Assembly (NCBI RefSeq): GCF_018812025.1
Contig: NC_063045.1
Span: forward strand, 49,703,691-49,767,690
DNA length: 64,000 nt
Direction of reading: 5' to 3'
Source: Megalobrama amblycephala
Taxonomy: Eukaryota > Chordata > Actinopteri > Cypriniformes > Xenocyprididae
In this document: positions 48,556 to 62,147 of the stretch, piece by piece
Position numbering within the stretch: the stretch's first letter is position 1
Layout of the letters: the number at the start of each line of letters is the position of its first letter
Position numbers and translations under genes: made by a program
The notes under the pieces: generated by a model
What the model saw: only the letters and a program-made list of their open reading frames with translations
Told to the model about the DNA's origin: nothing
Databases searched by the model: none

Positions 48556-51118
48556 TTAAAGTTATTTTTTTTTCTTTTAAAATACAATTTAATAACACTG
48601 TTAAATGTTAATATGTGATGCCTAAATTTCCTTGTAGCATTTACAACTATTATTAATTTTTTATTATTATTTTTAAAATTTATTTAGAAAAAAGTAAAGA
48701 ATTTGAATATCAGCAATTGATCATTATCAGTTTATCTGTATATGTCAGAATGTAATGTCATTGCATCCCTAAATGGCATATTTGAATTTAGTCATTCTCT
48801 TGATTATCAAGGTTAACTGAGGTTACAGCCACAGTAAAGTGTGCACGTTAAAATGTAAATGTGCTGTTGTAACACGCTATCTGTGTATTTCTGGCCTCAT
48901 TATAATGCAATTAGCTGATTTCAGATATAGCGTCTCCCTGACCCTTAAAACACACATCACCCTTTCGTCTACGTTAAAGTCTCCTTGTACCCCAGCCCCC
49001 CAAAAATTAGGGGTTCAACCTTTGCTGATCTCATCTGGAAAATCTTACAGACGGGACGCCTCTTCAAATGAACATCTAATGAATTATCAGCTTTTGTGGT
49101 TTCATTTGTATCTCTGCTGGTGGTTTTAAATGTCAGAACATCTGCTCGCCTCTTCTCATTCTCTAATATCTCCTTTGTTTTCTCCATCTTTACCTCTCAG
49201 TCTTTAAGTTCTACATCTCAGGTGTCACGGGGTGCTGTCGTGCTCGTGAACTGAGTGGGAGAGTGTCACACTTTCCACAGCAGTGAAAATGTATTTCTCT
49301 GAAACCAGAGCCCCATTTGTGACAGCTTCTTGTCTTCTAAATGACTGCAAGTGCGTGTTAGCGCAGTTTTTTTTTTTTTTTTTTTCTCTAGCGGATGGTG
49401 CGGGCAGCAGGTGGAACTTCAGGATGAATTCAAATCAACCCAACAGCAAATCAATACTAGTCTCGACAGCTGTGTCTCGTGTGGTTAGGTGTCTTGTAGA
49501 GCAAGAGAGGAGCGGAAGATGAGAGAACGGGCCTTTTGTTTCCATGTTTGTTCTACATCTAGTAATGTCCCGTTTGAGCTCTGGGTTAGGTCCATCACGG
49601 CAGATGTGTGCTTTCAAGAACAGAAACCTGCCTTGTTTCCCGCAAGGTGCTTGGGGATTCGGGCATGTGTGTCCAGTCTGGAGAGGGAATGAGGATTTGT
49701 CTAGTGAGGTTTCACGGGTGTCCATTTGGGACTGTGTTGTGTCTTTGTGTCTATGTGGTGCTGGTCTTCTGGGAGTCTGGCTGACATGCTTGATTTATTG
49801 TGATGTGTTTGACTCCTCCTCTTTTTCCTCCTCATATACTCTGACACACACACACACAAACACGCACACACACACAAACACGGCAGCAGGCCATCTGAGC
49901 CCAGTCACCATCCACTGCTGTTGTGAATGAAATCCCTGGAGGCAAACTGTGAACAAACGGCTCAGAGCCAGAGTACTTAAACATGCTAAATACATATGGA
50001 ATATATCCTTATACCAACAACATGTTTTCCTCAAAGAAATCCTTGGGTTTTTGAAAGAAATTTCAAATAAGTTTCAAATAAGTGCTGTTCCTTTAAACTT
50101 TGTTCATTAAGGAATCCTGATAGATTTTATGGTTATTGGCCATTTGTCTGTTATCTGTTAGTTTTACTTTTCGATTGCCTTTGCCATCACCTATAACACT
50201 CTCTTGAAGTTAATATTTAAAAACATAAATAATTTAATAACACTGTTAAATATAAGTGATACCTGCATTTCCTTGTAGCATTTAAAGGGGTCATGAACTG
50301 AGAAATCAATCTTTCCTTGAGCTTTTGATATATAAGAGGTCATCGTACTATAAGAAGATCCTGCAAATTTCAGAACTGAAAATTTCCTTGTAAGTCCAAT
50401 AAAAGCTTTTATTGACACCAGGCCCAGCGAACGACTGATGGAATGTGCCTATCTATAGATAGGTGAAACCCCGCCTCCGCGCAAGAAATCAACGCCTACT
50501 TCGTCATTGCAATGTTAGCCCCGCCCACTGGTGTGTTGGTGAGATGCGAGGAGAGAATAGTGATACAGGACAAGAATAACATTAACTTTCAAAGGATCCT
50601 AATGCTAGGAATATGGTTATTCATTTTCAACAAAATGAGTGTCTCAGTTGAGCTTTATTTATTTGTATTCGGTACATTTCACTGTGGAACTTCACATTGT
50701 TTTCATCCTAGTAAGAGAAACAATCTGTTATTTAAACTGTGATTAAATTATATATAGAAAGCGATCAAAGAACGCTCCCTTTACAATCACTGGAGCTGTC
50801 AATCAAACAGCGTGTGCTGGATCTGTCAATCAAACAGTGCGAGTTTATCAGTGACTGAGTTCTGGATTTGCGCCAAAAATCCCGTTTTATTCAATGAATC
50901 TCTTAGTTACATCACGTTAACACTGTTAGTTATGATGACTGCATTCGTTAGCATGCAGAAATTGAGTTGCAATGATGAGATCACTGCTTTCTAGCGCTCA
51001 ATAACGTGTCTGTGATTGGCTACAGTGTTCATCACTACAACCTTTCATGCCACCATCTAAATATAATACCATAGATTTAAGTGTAATGCTATAATCATCA
51101 CTTTTCATGATTAGTTAA

Positions 51119-51780
51119 AGGTGATAGAGAGGATTTTTTCGTCGACTGAGAATCCAAAGACTGTTAGTGAGTTTTTGAAATGAGCGCATACGTAAGAACA
51201 ACCCCCCTTCTTCACAGCTCATTTCAAGGGAACGCCTCCCAAAACTCATGCACGAGTATTGGAACACGAGTGTTTACCACCGGCATTCGCTGTGTCGTGT
51301 TAGTGGATTCATTATGTCGGACTCACCGCAGGTAACTCATAATCTGCAGTTGTTACTCCTGTCTCCTGACAAAAACACTGCATGAGGCGCCTGTGGAGTG
51401 TGGAAAGTTACTGGAGCGCGCAGCCGCGTTCGTCTCTCACAAGGAACGTCACAACAGTGATTAACAAGCCAGAGGGCCAATCCGCGCACGTCTCTCACAA
51501 GGAACGTCACAACAGTGATTAACAAGCCAGAGGGCCAATCCGCGCACGTCTCTCACAAGGAACGTCACGGCAGTGATTGACAAGCCAGAGGGCCAATTGT
51601 TTACGCGATGATCGCATAAACGATTGGCTGATGTTTTTAAGGCCCTACCTCGTGCACAGATGATGTATATTAATATTATTACTTTCAGTGCACCTAATAA
51701 ATAGTCTTTTATCAGTTAGTAAAGACAGTTTCAAGTACTATTGCAAAAATGTATAAAACAAAACATCCTCTTTAGCACCT
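51119..51780. mobile_element. TTAA-flanked element, AGGTGATAGAG family, copy B (nested)
   Basis: TTAA at 51115-51118 and 51781-51784. Starts AGGTGATAGAGAGGATTTTT and ends ACATCCTCTTTAGCACCT. The ends pair as AGGTG...ATCCTCT inverted repeats. It matches copy A (10098-11036) apart from that copy's insertion and this copy's internal triplication at 51431-51604. It is inserted in the AGGGGTCATGAACTG element, so it is the younger of the two. Confidence 0.88.
51431..51604. repeat. 58-bp tandem triplication inside transposon copy B
   Basis: CGTCTCTCACAAGGAACGTC begins at 51431, 51489 and 51547. The first two units share CACAACAGTGATTAACAAGC, while the third reads CACGGCAGTGATTGACAAGC like the single unit in copy A. 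The triplication is therefore specific to this copy. Confidence 0.9.
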
Positions 51781-52129
51781 TTAACCTTGAGAGCTGTAAT
51801 AGTAAAAACATGCTAAAAGTTTTTGAGAGAGCAATACTAAGCTATTTCATATTGCAAAGATGTTAGCCAGTCACAGCAGTGGGCGTTTACACAAGTCTCA
51901 CAGCAGACAAGCCCCTTAAAACAGAGCGTTCAAAGAAGAGTGCTAAAATCAGGGTAGGAAAAATGCCTTTTATTTCTAAATTATGACAATTTATGATGTA
52001 AAAAGCGTACTAACATTAGAAGTGTACCCCAGGAAACATTATAAAACAATTAAACAACGCAGTTCATGACCCCTTTAAAATAATTGATTTTTTTTTTTTA
52101 AGTGTTTTATTTATTTATTTATTTATTTA

Positions 52130-52440
52130 TTGAAAATAGTATAGAAACAATGTATCACAGTTTCCACAAAAATATTAAGTGAATTAATAACTGATAACAA
52201 TAAGAATTCTACTTGAGCACCAAATCGCCATATTTGAGTGATTTCTAAATAATCATGTGGCACTGAAGACTGGAGTAATGATGCTGAAAATTCAGCTTTA
52301 CCATCTAAGGAATAAATTACATTTTAAAATATCTTCAAATAGAAAACGGTTACTTTAAATTCAAATAATATTTTACAGTATTACTTTTAAACAAAAAAAT
52401 GCAGCCTTAGCGTGCATGAGACTTAAAAAATGTCTCCCTT
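52130..52440. repeat. CACATGATCC family fragment, reversed
   Basis: Contains CATGTGGCACTGAAGACTGG, AGTAATGATGCTGAAAATTC and AGGAATAAATTACATTTT, the right-arm orientation of 12100-12240. Both ends are decayed. Confidence 0.7.
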
Positions 52441-53539
52441 TATATGAACTTTCATATCTGTCACCATACATCCAGTTGATGTCAATGAAACTCTTTATGT
52501 GCAACGATAAAACCACAGGCTTATATTTTTAAAGCAGCCACAGAAGAACACCTGCCAGAGATCTGAATAGCTTTTGTCTTTTCCCGCCGTAAATGTGGTG
52601 ACCTCATCAGAGGGACCGCATGAACGTTTCTGTCAGGCTGTGCATTGTGCTGTTAAGGTGCATGAATGGAAACTCTGAGCTGACGACGGCTTCTTTTTTT
52701 CTTTCTCTGATCAGAATCCTCCCGTATACTTAACACAGCGTAACGTGGCCTGAAACTGCCCGCAGCACTGTGACTGACTCGCTACCTCAGTGTAAAAGCC
52801 TGTTTAAACTGTCAGACTGGATTAGTCCCTCTGGGATTGGTTGCTTCCTGTCTGTCACTCAAACCAAGAGATGTGTCAATCATCGCTGGGTGTGAGAGAC
52901 AATTCCGAAAAGTGTGCGGTTATCAATCCATTGCTCTTAAACATGATTTCATGATGTCCAGTTAAATTCTTTGTGATTCAGAATTCTGTGAATCAGTAAG
53001 CAACCGCCTAGCAACCACACATATATATATTTATATATTTATATATTTTATATTATATTTTCTTCAGAAAATTTTTAAAGTTTTATTTATTAACTGTTTG
53101 TTTTTTAGTGATATGTTTTAAGTGATGTGTCTTAAGATAACCTCATTAGTTCATTAACAACTTTTAAGCATCTTTTTTTTTTTTTATTAGATTAATGAAA
53201 CTTTTGGATATCTCTGACTTTTCCTTAATTAAAACATCACGGCTAAGTGCTTGGACATGCCCGCTCTGAGTGTGTGTTTTCTCTAAAGGTTCAGACCTGC
53301 ACTTACACTGATAAGTCAGGATAGATCCTCCTACAACCTTCCTCAACTGAAACCAGTATTGATTTGCTCCGTCCCGGAAGCAGCATCCTCTTTGAGCCCA
53401 TGAACAGATTTGTGAAACGAGAGATGTGGAGAAAGAAACTCATCACTCTTTCATAAGCACAGGTTCTCTCTAAGAACCAAACATAACAACCTGCACCACC
53501 CAACCTTATATATTAGTTTCTATCATGTTTGAGTCCTTT

Positions 53540-53646
53540 TTTATTTTTTATTTTATTTTATTTTATTTTATTTTATTTTATTTTATTTTATTTTATTTTA
53601 TTTTATTTTATTTTATTTTATTTTATTTTATTTTATTTTATTTTTA
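53540..53646. repeat. TTTTA pentanucleotide array
   Basis: About 20 near-perfect TTTTA units, followed by a shorter AATTT-type run near 53692-53712. Probably unstable in length. Confidence 0.95.
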
Positions 53647-56003
53647 TATCTATTCATTTTATTTTTATTTTAGATGTGTATTCATTATTAATTTAATTTA
53701 ATTTAATTTAATTTTACATCTTTATTCATTTTTAATTTTTATTTATTCTGTTTATTTTATAACTTCTTGCATTTTAATTTATGTCACATTGCAGCAAAAT
53801 CCTGATTTGGTACAGTTGTAGTTATGGCAGATTACATCGTGGGAGGAACATTCTCATTCTAAGAGTATTTGATTAGATAAAAATCTATGCAGTGCAGGAT
53901 GAGTCATTAATATTTTTGGTTCTGTTTTTCCAGAAAAGAGAGACTGAAAAATATACATCTACTAAAGGTTTATTTTCTAGAAGTTTTGGAGTATGTAAAA
54001 GCTAACACTCATGGACTTTTGATTTCATGGTGTCTTGAATTATATATTGTGCTCAAACATAAACATCAATTTAAGAATGGGTTAAAATTAGATGCATACC
54101 AAGAAACATGGAGACTTTTGGATAAGCTCTGGTATGGAGTGTATGATGTCTCATTCTTCTCAGAGCAGTTGATATCTACGCACAAGAGCATGGGAAATCT
54201 TTCCAGCTGTTGCGATAAGTTTCTGCTTCTCATGGCTGATCTGACAGCCATACCCGCTGTAGCTTCCTAAAGTAATCACCACTCAATCTGCTCGGCTCTT
54301 AGTGTCGCACCAGGAAACAGGATGTTGCCAGGCCATAGATATTGTTCTCTTTGTTTACCACATTTGTTTGGACTCTACAGCATAAAGCTACCCACTAGTC
54401 AAAGGTTGAGAATGAGAACTGAGGATCAGTGAGCTAGTTAATAAATAGGTATGAAGCTGAAAAATGTGAATTGATTATTTCACAACTTACCTCAGCACCA
54501 ATCAGTTTCCTGCCAGTAAGTGTGGTCAATATCTAGATTTTGTGTGTGTGTGTGTCAATCTTATCACTATAGGCTACTCAAACAGTATAGGCTACTCAAA
54601 CAGGAAGTGACTGTGAAGCAGTGTCCTTCACGTGGCTATGATATCATTTTGCTTCCTGATGGTGGCTTGACTTTGTTGTTAGGTTTGTAGCTAGGTTTCA
54701 GAAAGCTGATCATCATATACCTAATCTCAGATCTCTTTTTCCTGTTTGTCACTGAACTAACTGTAAGTTGTTCTGCTGATTCAGAAATGCCATTTCAAGT
54801 CACTTGCAAAAAAACAAAAAACAAAAAAAACAAACGTAATTTTGGGTAGATATTTGATGAGACCGCCAAAGCTCAGAGCCAGTGGTGAATTGGAGATTTC
54901 TTTCTGTTTTGTTGAAGAGATACAGCTTTTATAATACCCCAATATTACAGGAAATGAAACAATGTGGCTTTGTGGTGTTTTGGAAGTGATGGTCGAAATA
55001 TCTTCTCCAGGATATTCTCATAATACCCACACGGGACAGCGAAGCAATGTTTTATCGCAAAAGTCTGTATCGCCACATATGGTTTTAAGGTCATACTTGT
55101 TGTTTAAATTCATTACAATGTAGACCAGATGCTTGTTCCAACACACATTAGATTAAGACAACAAGACAAGGTTATGAAATAACAACCTGACATTGTTTGA
55201 CTGCTGGGATACTAAAAGCAGCATAAACAGTAATTTAATGGAATAATCCGGGTTATTTACAACTTAATGTTTATGGACCCCATCTGTAGCACGCTGTCGA
55301 TTAGCACAGGGAATCTTTGGCTTGATATACCAGGAAGGGACCTGATGCAGTGTTCTGGGTTTTTACAAACTGAGGTAATTGACAGCATGCTACAGACGCA
55401 GATGGTCTAAAGTTGTAAATAATCCAGAATATTCTTTATTAGGAAACTTTGCAAACCATCTGCCTCTCAAAGAGTGTTTGAATACATAGATGGTACAAAC
55501 AGAGGTACGAGAGTAGCCTTTGGCAGCAGTAGAGGGTTTAATGTATTTCTTGGCTTTGGGGACTATAATGCAGATTAAAGCTATAAATTTGCAAGTATAC
55601 ATTATTAAAAATGGCAGAATTGGTTTTCTGAGAAGAGTGCAGATGCATTTGCCACAAAGAGCCCACAAACTAGAGCTTGCAAACTTGCAGATGAACCCTT
55701 TAGTTGCAAGTTTGCTACTTTAAATATTTAAATTGCGATTTTTTTTTTTTTTTTTTGCTACTTTAAATATTTTTAAATTTCGAATTTGCTACCAAGGTTA
55801 TGCTATCTAACTGGCTAGTATAGAAGAGGTTTGTCGAAATTGTGAGAATGTTGTAGGAATGGGTGATTCAATTACAATTTTTTTATTTCCAACAGTTTTT
55901 TTTTTCCAACAGTTATGAAAACAAGATTGAGATAAACCATTACTGTGACACATTCTGTTTTGCAGTGATACTCATTTTGTCTTTTGTATAAAACCAGCAT
56001 TAA

Positions 56004-56700
56004 ATGGGTCATGAATTGAGAAACCAACTTTTCCTTGAGCTTTTGGTATATAAGAGGTCATCGTACTATAAGAATAAATTTCCTTGTAAGTCCAGTAAAA
56101 GCTTTTATTGACACCAGGCCCATCGAACGACTAATTCTGGAATGTGCCTATCATAGATAGGTGAAATGCCGCCTCTGCAGAAGAATTCAATGCCTTCTTC
56201 ATCATTGCAATTTTAGTCCCGCCCAGTGGCGTGTTAGTGAGTTGACTAGGAGACTCAGGAGAGAAGAGCGATACAGGACTAAAAATAACATTACCTTTTG
56301 AAAGGATCCTATTGCTATTTATTTTCAACAATGTAAATGTCTCAGTTGAGCTTTATTTATTTGTATTCGGGACATTTCACTGTGGATTCTTTGGTAAATC
56401 AATCATGTTTCGGCGTGACTTTTACGATATGGACTCGACAGTAATGCAACAACATGTAAGTTATTGTGTTCATTCTAATGCCTGATCTGATATTGAATGA
56501 TTCATTTACAGTTGATTCATGATTCAATGATTCATATATCAGATGTTCTTTGTCTATGTGTCAGTAAATCAAACTAGTGACTAAACAAGCAACTTCATAT
56601 TGTTTCTCTTAGTAGGATGAAAATAATCTGTTATTTAAAGGTGATTAAATTATAGAAAGCGATCAAAGAATGCTCCCTTTACAATCGCTGGATCTATTGC
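56004..56700. mobile_element. Partial AGGGGTCATGAACTG-family element
   Basis: After TTAA at 56000-56003 the text TGGGTCATGAATTGAGAAAC, CTTTTGGTATATAAGAGGTC, AGCTTTTATTGACACCAGGC and GAAAGCGATCAAAGAATGCT parallels 50286-50780. It differs by small indels and an extra segment near 56395-56600 (GTTTCGGCGTGACTTTTACG). No right terminal repeat was found, so the copy is truncated. Confidence 0.7.
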
Positions 56701-58284
56701 GCCAAAACTCATACACTCCATACCAGATTTTATGATTTATTTTTTTTTTCACCACGATCAAGCAGCCCTAGAATGATTTGTGATGCATCAGAATGTGTGT
56801 AGGAATGGGTTACGATGGTTACCTACTCATCCAGCAAGTTGATTAGTAAGACTGACTTATCTAGATTTGTTAATTTTTTTTCCTTTTTTTTTAAGTGGGG
56901 ATGAATTTATTAGCATGCTGCTGTGTTGTGTGGTGCTAGTTTTTTTTTTTTTTTAACAATCCTGTCGTGAGCAGGTTAAAATGCCTTTTTAGTTTTTTAG
57001 TTTTGTTTTTAATGGAACCTAGAATCACATTTGAATCTATTTGGAAAATATGTGGTTTAGCACATCCCTATTGAATATGATAAACAAATTACCATATTCC
57101 ATAGTTTTCCAGCAAAATTAATTTATTTCTGTTAATGTACTGCTATTATTGCAAATTACAAATATTATTCAACTTTTTTGACCAGGCCAACAGGACAAAT
57201 CCTTTTTTGTAGAGCCCCGTTATGTATTGTATATAGTGTTGGTTGTTTGCTGCTCTAGCACAGAAATTTCCTTCAGGAATCAATAAAGTACATCTTTTAT
57301 CAATATTGTTAACCTACGCCATCTGTAGAGGAAATAGGCCCCAAAAAAGAATGAGAAATAAAAGCACGGGGTTGAGTGATCGTGTGGGGGGCTTGAGCTA
57401 GAGAGAAAGAGGGGTGTTTTACTCACGTCTGTGAGTAAGTCATGGAGCGAGTGACACAGGAGGAAGGTATGACGGAGTCTCCCTTTAGCATGAGAGTTTT
57501 ACTCAAAGCTGAGCCATTCCCACACTATGATCAAACTCGGGGATCACCCAGAATGCAGTTGCACTGACATGTTCTCTCCTGCATACTCACAGAGCCGTGC
57601 TTTCAGTGTGACAAATTCAGGGAGTCCCCCCTTCTTCATCCAGGCTCTGATACGTAATGCCCTTAAGTTTCTTTCTGAGTTCCTCCCAGATGTTACACAC
57701 AGAAAGAATTTATAGTGCTTGTTTATGTTAAGCTATTCATTGTTATGGTTTACACACCACAGCTTCCAGGTGCATCATTGCGCAGTAAGGAAAAATGCTC
57801 CCATTAGAGTGATACCATTTCCTTTTTGATCTACTTTTTCCTTTTGAGTTTTTTTTTTGTTGTTGGAAATGAGGGATGGGTGTAAGTACTAGAACTAGAA
57901 ATTGACAGCAATAATTGATCATGAAAACATATTTTTTTTGCATTGTTTTTTTTTTGTTTTTATTACATTTTATTACAATTTTTGTTATTTTCTATATTAT
58001 TTATTTTATTTTTAACATATCTAAAAGTGCATTTGTGATGGAGACCTTGAATTTGTCTTCTATCACTGTTCTTACTGACTTTATACTAGTGCTCATTTTA
58101 GCTATTTTTGGAAATGTTTGTGCAAATGTATGTGTTGGTTTTATCTGTTGATTTTATGTGTTGGTTTTATTTATTGTATTTATTAATTTGTTTTAAACCC
58201 TAGTTATTAATCATCTTGTCTATGATTAAGTCTTATCTGTTTATTAATCATATGGTGAGGCAAAAGGTAATTTAAAAAAATGGT

Positions 58285-58636
58285 ATGCTCCGTCAGTCAT
58301 TTGGTGCAAGTCGACATCCGCTGTATGCATACGGTCATCCACCGGAAGCTAGTTATTCGAATTTATAAAGTTTTAAATATGTATATTTTGCTTAAAAAAA
58401 AATACACCTTTATTAATCCACTGGAGCCGTATGGATTACTTTTAATATTGATGGATGCATTTTTATTTTTGCTTTTAAATGTGGCCCCCCATTCACAACC
58501 ATTGTAAAGCTTGGAGTAGCAAGGATATTTTTAAATATATATCAGATTGTGTTCATCTGAAAGAAGACACACACCTAGGATGGCTTGAGGGTCAGTAAAT
58601 CATGGGATAATTTTCATTTTTTGGTGAACTATCCTT
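58285..58636. mobile_element. Right-half fragment of AGGGATAGTTCACCC element
   Basis: Text GGTGCAAGTCGACATCCGCT, CGGAAGCTAGTTATTCGAAT and CACCTAGGATGGCTTGAGGG follows the right half of 22228-22873 and ends TTGGTGAACTATCCTT before TTAA at 58637-58640. The left end is missing. Confidence 0.7.
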
Positions 58637-60189
58637 TTAATAGTTGATAAGGCGAATTTGTACTGTTTTTCTACATAGTTTTATTTTCTCTTGACCATAT
58701 TTATTTGCACATTTTTGCACATCTGCTGTTAATAAACATCTTTTTTTAACATCAACCTCACCCCATTTTTTTTCTTCGTTGTGTGATTCGCCTGGTGACC
58801 GTCTCTATCACTACATTTAAAAAAATGCAACAGCTAACAATATCTATCTTGCGCCGTACGTAGAACAGTTTGACAGAATCCAACTCCCTGTACTTGAATG
58901 CTCTGTTTAATTATCTGTTGAGTACCTGAGAAAGATGACCAAAATATCCATCCATCTTGCAAATATGACCGCAGACGGCCTGAGAGCTCGGTGTGGCCCA
59001 GAAACAACCCAATCTGAGCCTGAAGTCTGGGGCCCATCTGCTAGGATGTGGTGAGACGGACATGAGTGGGGTTGAGCCATCTAGTAATTATAAGTCTATG
59101 GCTCAGGCCATGCCAGAGTGAGGTGTAGCATGTGGGTGGAGAGGAGGAGGAGGACAATGTCTTTCTTTAGAAATGCTGACTATAAAGACTCAATGACACG
59201 CGCTTAGTCACTTCGTGGGCGCGGATGCCGTTTTATTCATCCGTTTATTCCTTGCGTTAATGAAGAAAGCTTTTTAACCACACAAGTCATGCATGCTGTT
59301 GATTAAAGGGTCAGAAATGCGAATGCTAGAGGAAATGGAAGTGTAACCTTGATGCAGGAAGTGAACTGGAGCTGACAGAGTATGTGAATATGATTTCCAG
59401 TGAATTTCCTGCAGCACATCCTGTGTCTGTGGGAGGACAAAACGCGTCCTCTCGTTCTTTGTCGTTCTTGTTCTGTTAGCAACAGGTTTTCACACCATTG
59501 ATTTTCTTTTCTTTTTTCCGGAGACTCATAAACTCATCAGAAGAAGCCAGAAGTTTGTCCACAAGAGTTTAGAAAGTATTCTAGAAGGCAGAACTAGCAT
59601 CTGGGCTCCAGAGGAGATGAGATGCGTGGGTTTGTTTGCTGACTTTTGTGCGAGATTGTTTGCTTGTGTCTGTGTGGTATGCATGTGTTTGTATGTGCGA
59701 GCGTGCGTGGAGGCGCCAGGCTGGGGCTTCGGCAAAGAGTGACATTTATTAGTTATCTAGAATGATTGATGGTGGGATTCGGTTGAGGAGCTTGCGTGTT
59801 TGTCCTAGGCCTCTCTGCCCTGTATGGTGATTGGCTCCCGCTACGTGTCAGTGCAGCTCGGCGAGGTGTAGTAATAACTGCAGTTATCGGTTGAGTTTGG
59901 GGCTGAGTTTGTGACTCACTGCTGGTCTGTGATCAGTGTAGGCTGACACCCACACTCACCCAACTGTGCTCCGAGATCTTGGCGTGACTCTAGTCTCAAT
60001 GGTTCAGGTCCAGCTAGAATGAGATTCAAAACGCAAAGTTAGAAACTTTTACGTGATATTCAAATGCAATATTTCTCATCAAATTCCAGATTCAGCAGTT
60101 AACTATAACATTACATAATTTCGAAAGAAGTTGAGTAGTACAAATGATAATCGGATCCTTGTTGAGTGATGTGTGCAATTCATATTGAT

Positions 60190-60440
60190 GTCTCGTATGA
60201 CTCTTTGAAGGGGACCTATTATGTCCCTTTTTACAAGATGTAATAGAAGTCTCAGGTGTTCCCAGAATGTATCTCTGAAGTTTACCCCACAGATCGTTTA
60301 TGATACCATGTTGTTAATCCCCATTTTTGAGTGGAAGGAAAAACTGTTTTGGTGCATGTATCTTTAAATGCAAATGAGCTGCTGCTCCCCACCCTGCTTC
60401 CCAGAAGAGGGCGGAGCCTGTACAGCTTGGGCCTCGGATA
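60190..60440. repeat. AAATGCAAATGAGCTGCTG repeat fragment
   Basis: Starts near AGGGGACCTATTATGTCCCT and shares TTTAAATGCAAATGAGCTGC and CCAGAAGAGGGCGGAGC with 26350-27112. It is a truncated copy of that family; it preserves a possible left end that the other copy lacks. Confidence 0.6.
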
Positions 60441-61189
60441 CTCTGCAAATTTCAAAATATGAAGAAAAAATATATATATATTGCAAATGGTGCTTCAGGT
60501 CGGTGGTGAAATGGCACATTTAGTACCGATATGATGATATGAAATTAAAAATGTCAAATAAGGTTGCTGACCCCAGCTCTAAGCAAAAAATATTTCCTCT
60601 GAGTAAACAAAACAAGTTGTTTTCACACCTTGTGTCTAAAGACGTATATGCACACCCACACACAATTTAATTCAATCACATGACCTTTCATGACTTTTCC
60701 CCCATACACACACAGCACAATAAGAGCGTAGTGGTACTAGTTGTCCTGTAGTGGCAGAATCTGACATGCAAGCACAGTGCTGTTTTGTTTGAGTTTGAGC
60801 GCAGCGCAAGACAAACAGTCCAAACTGTTCTACACACCATAATCTTCTGCTGTCATCACACGGGTCATGCGGGACGTGTAGCTTAGTGTGTGTATACAGT
60901 GTGCTGTGTTAAATTCTTGTTCCTGTTTTTGCATGAACTCTTGATTATGTTTTGTGTATGTGTTAATATATTTGTCTTATCAGTTCTTAGATGTTCTAGT
61001 GCAGTGTGAAAGAGCTCATTTAAATTTTGCTGTATCCTCTTACTCTCTGAAATAAGTGTCTTTACCACAAACACTCATGACTACCATGCGCTGATCTGCA
61101 TTTTACTCATCTAGAGTTTCCTTTCCAAAACTGTTTTTTGATAATTAATATTTGTGTTTATCGACACAATGCGCACACACATGCCCACC

Positions 61190-61670
61190 AAGCCTGCGTT
61201 TATTTAAATAAAAAAACAGGAATATTAGGAAATATTATTACAATTTAAAATGACTGTTTTCTGTTTGAATATATTTTGAATTTTAATTCCTGTGATGCCT
61301 CAGTGTCACATGATCCTTCTAATATGCTCATTAGAATGGTGCATTTCTTCTTTTTATTATTATTTTCAATGCTGAAAACAGTTGTGCTGCTTAACATTTT
61401 TGTGGAAATAGTAATACCTTTTCAGGATTCTTTGATGAACAGAAAGTTCCATTTATTAAATTGAAATCTTTTGTAACATTATAAATATCTTCATTCTCTT
61501 TTGATCACTTTAATGCATCCTTGATTAATAAAAGTATTAATTTCTCCATTTTATTTTTATTTTTTTTAAATCTTACCACAAATGTTTGTATTGTATCATT
61601 GTTTCCACAAATATGTTAAGCTGCAAAAACTGTTTTCAACATTGATAATAATGTTTCTTGAGCAACAAAT
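61190..61670. repeat. CACATGATCC family copy
   Basis: Contains AATATTATTACAATTTAAAA, AGTGTCACATGATCCTTCT, GAAAACAGTTGTGCTGCTTA and TTCAGGATTCTTTGATGAAC. After a T-run at 61560-61568 there is a short reversed piece (AAACTGTTTTCAACATTGAT, 61627-61646), so the copy was probably fold-back too. Confidence 0.7.
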
Positions 61671-62026
61671 CAAAAAATAAATTTGTCTTTTACAGATGTA
61701 AGAGTAGATCAAACATACTCATGTAAACATCTAACCACCATCTGACAGAGAGAGAGAATTATCTTTGAACCAATCAGAGGTTATAGAATCCCTCTAAAAT
61801 CTATTAATCCATTAGCACAGAGAGAACTGACAGTGAGGAGCCAATCAGAGAGCTCCCTTTGTGATGGCTGGCCGATGCACGTATGCATGCACACATACAC
61901 ATGCACACACACACACACCCTTCAAGCCTGATGCCAGCAGAGAGTGAAGTTTGTTAGATAAACTAATCAATGAAAAACCCTGTTCTGCTGCTAATTGGCA
62001 TTAAATTTGTCTTGCAAAGTCCATCG

Positions 62027-62147
<121 letters not shown>

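Larger units (their letters stand above)
50286..52074. mobile_element. TTAA-flanked element, AGGGGTCATGAACTG family, with nested element
   Basis: TTAA at 50282-50285 and 52075-52078; ends AGGGGTCATGAACTG and CAGTTCATGACCCCT are perfect 15-bp inverted repeats. The unit is 1789 bp including the nested element at 51119-51780, so about 1.1 kb without it. A related partial copy is at 56004-56700. No transposase frame. Confidence 0.88.
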
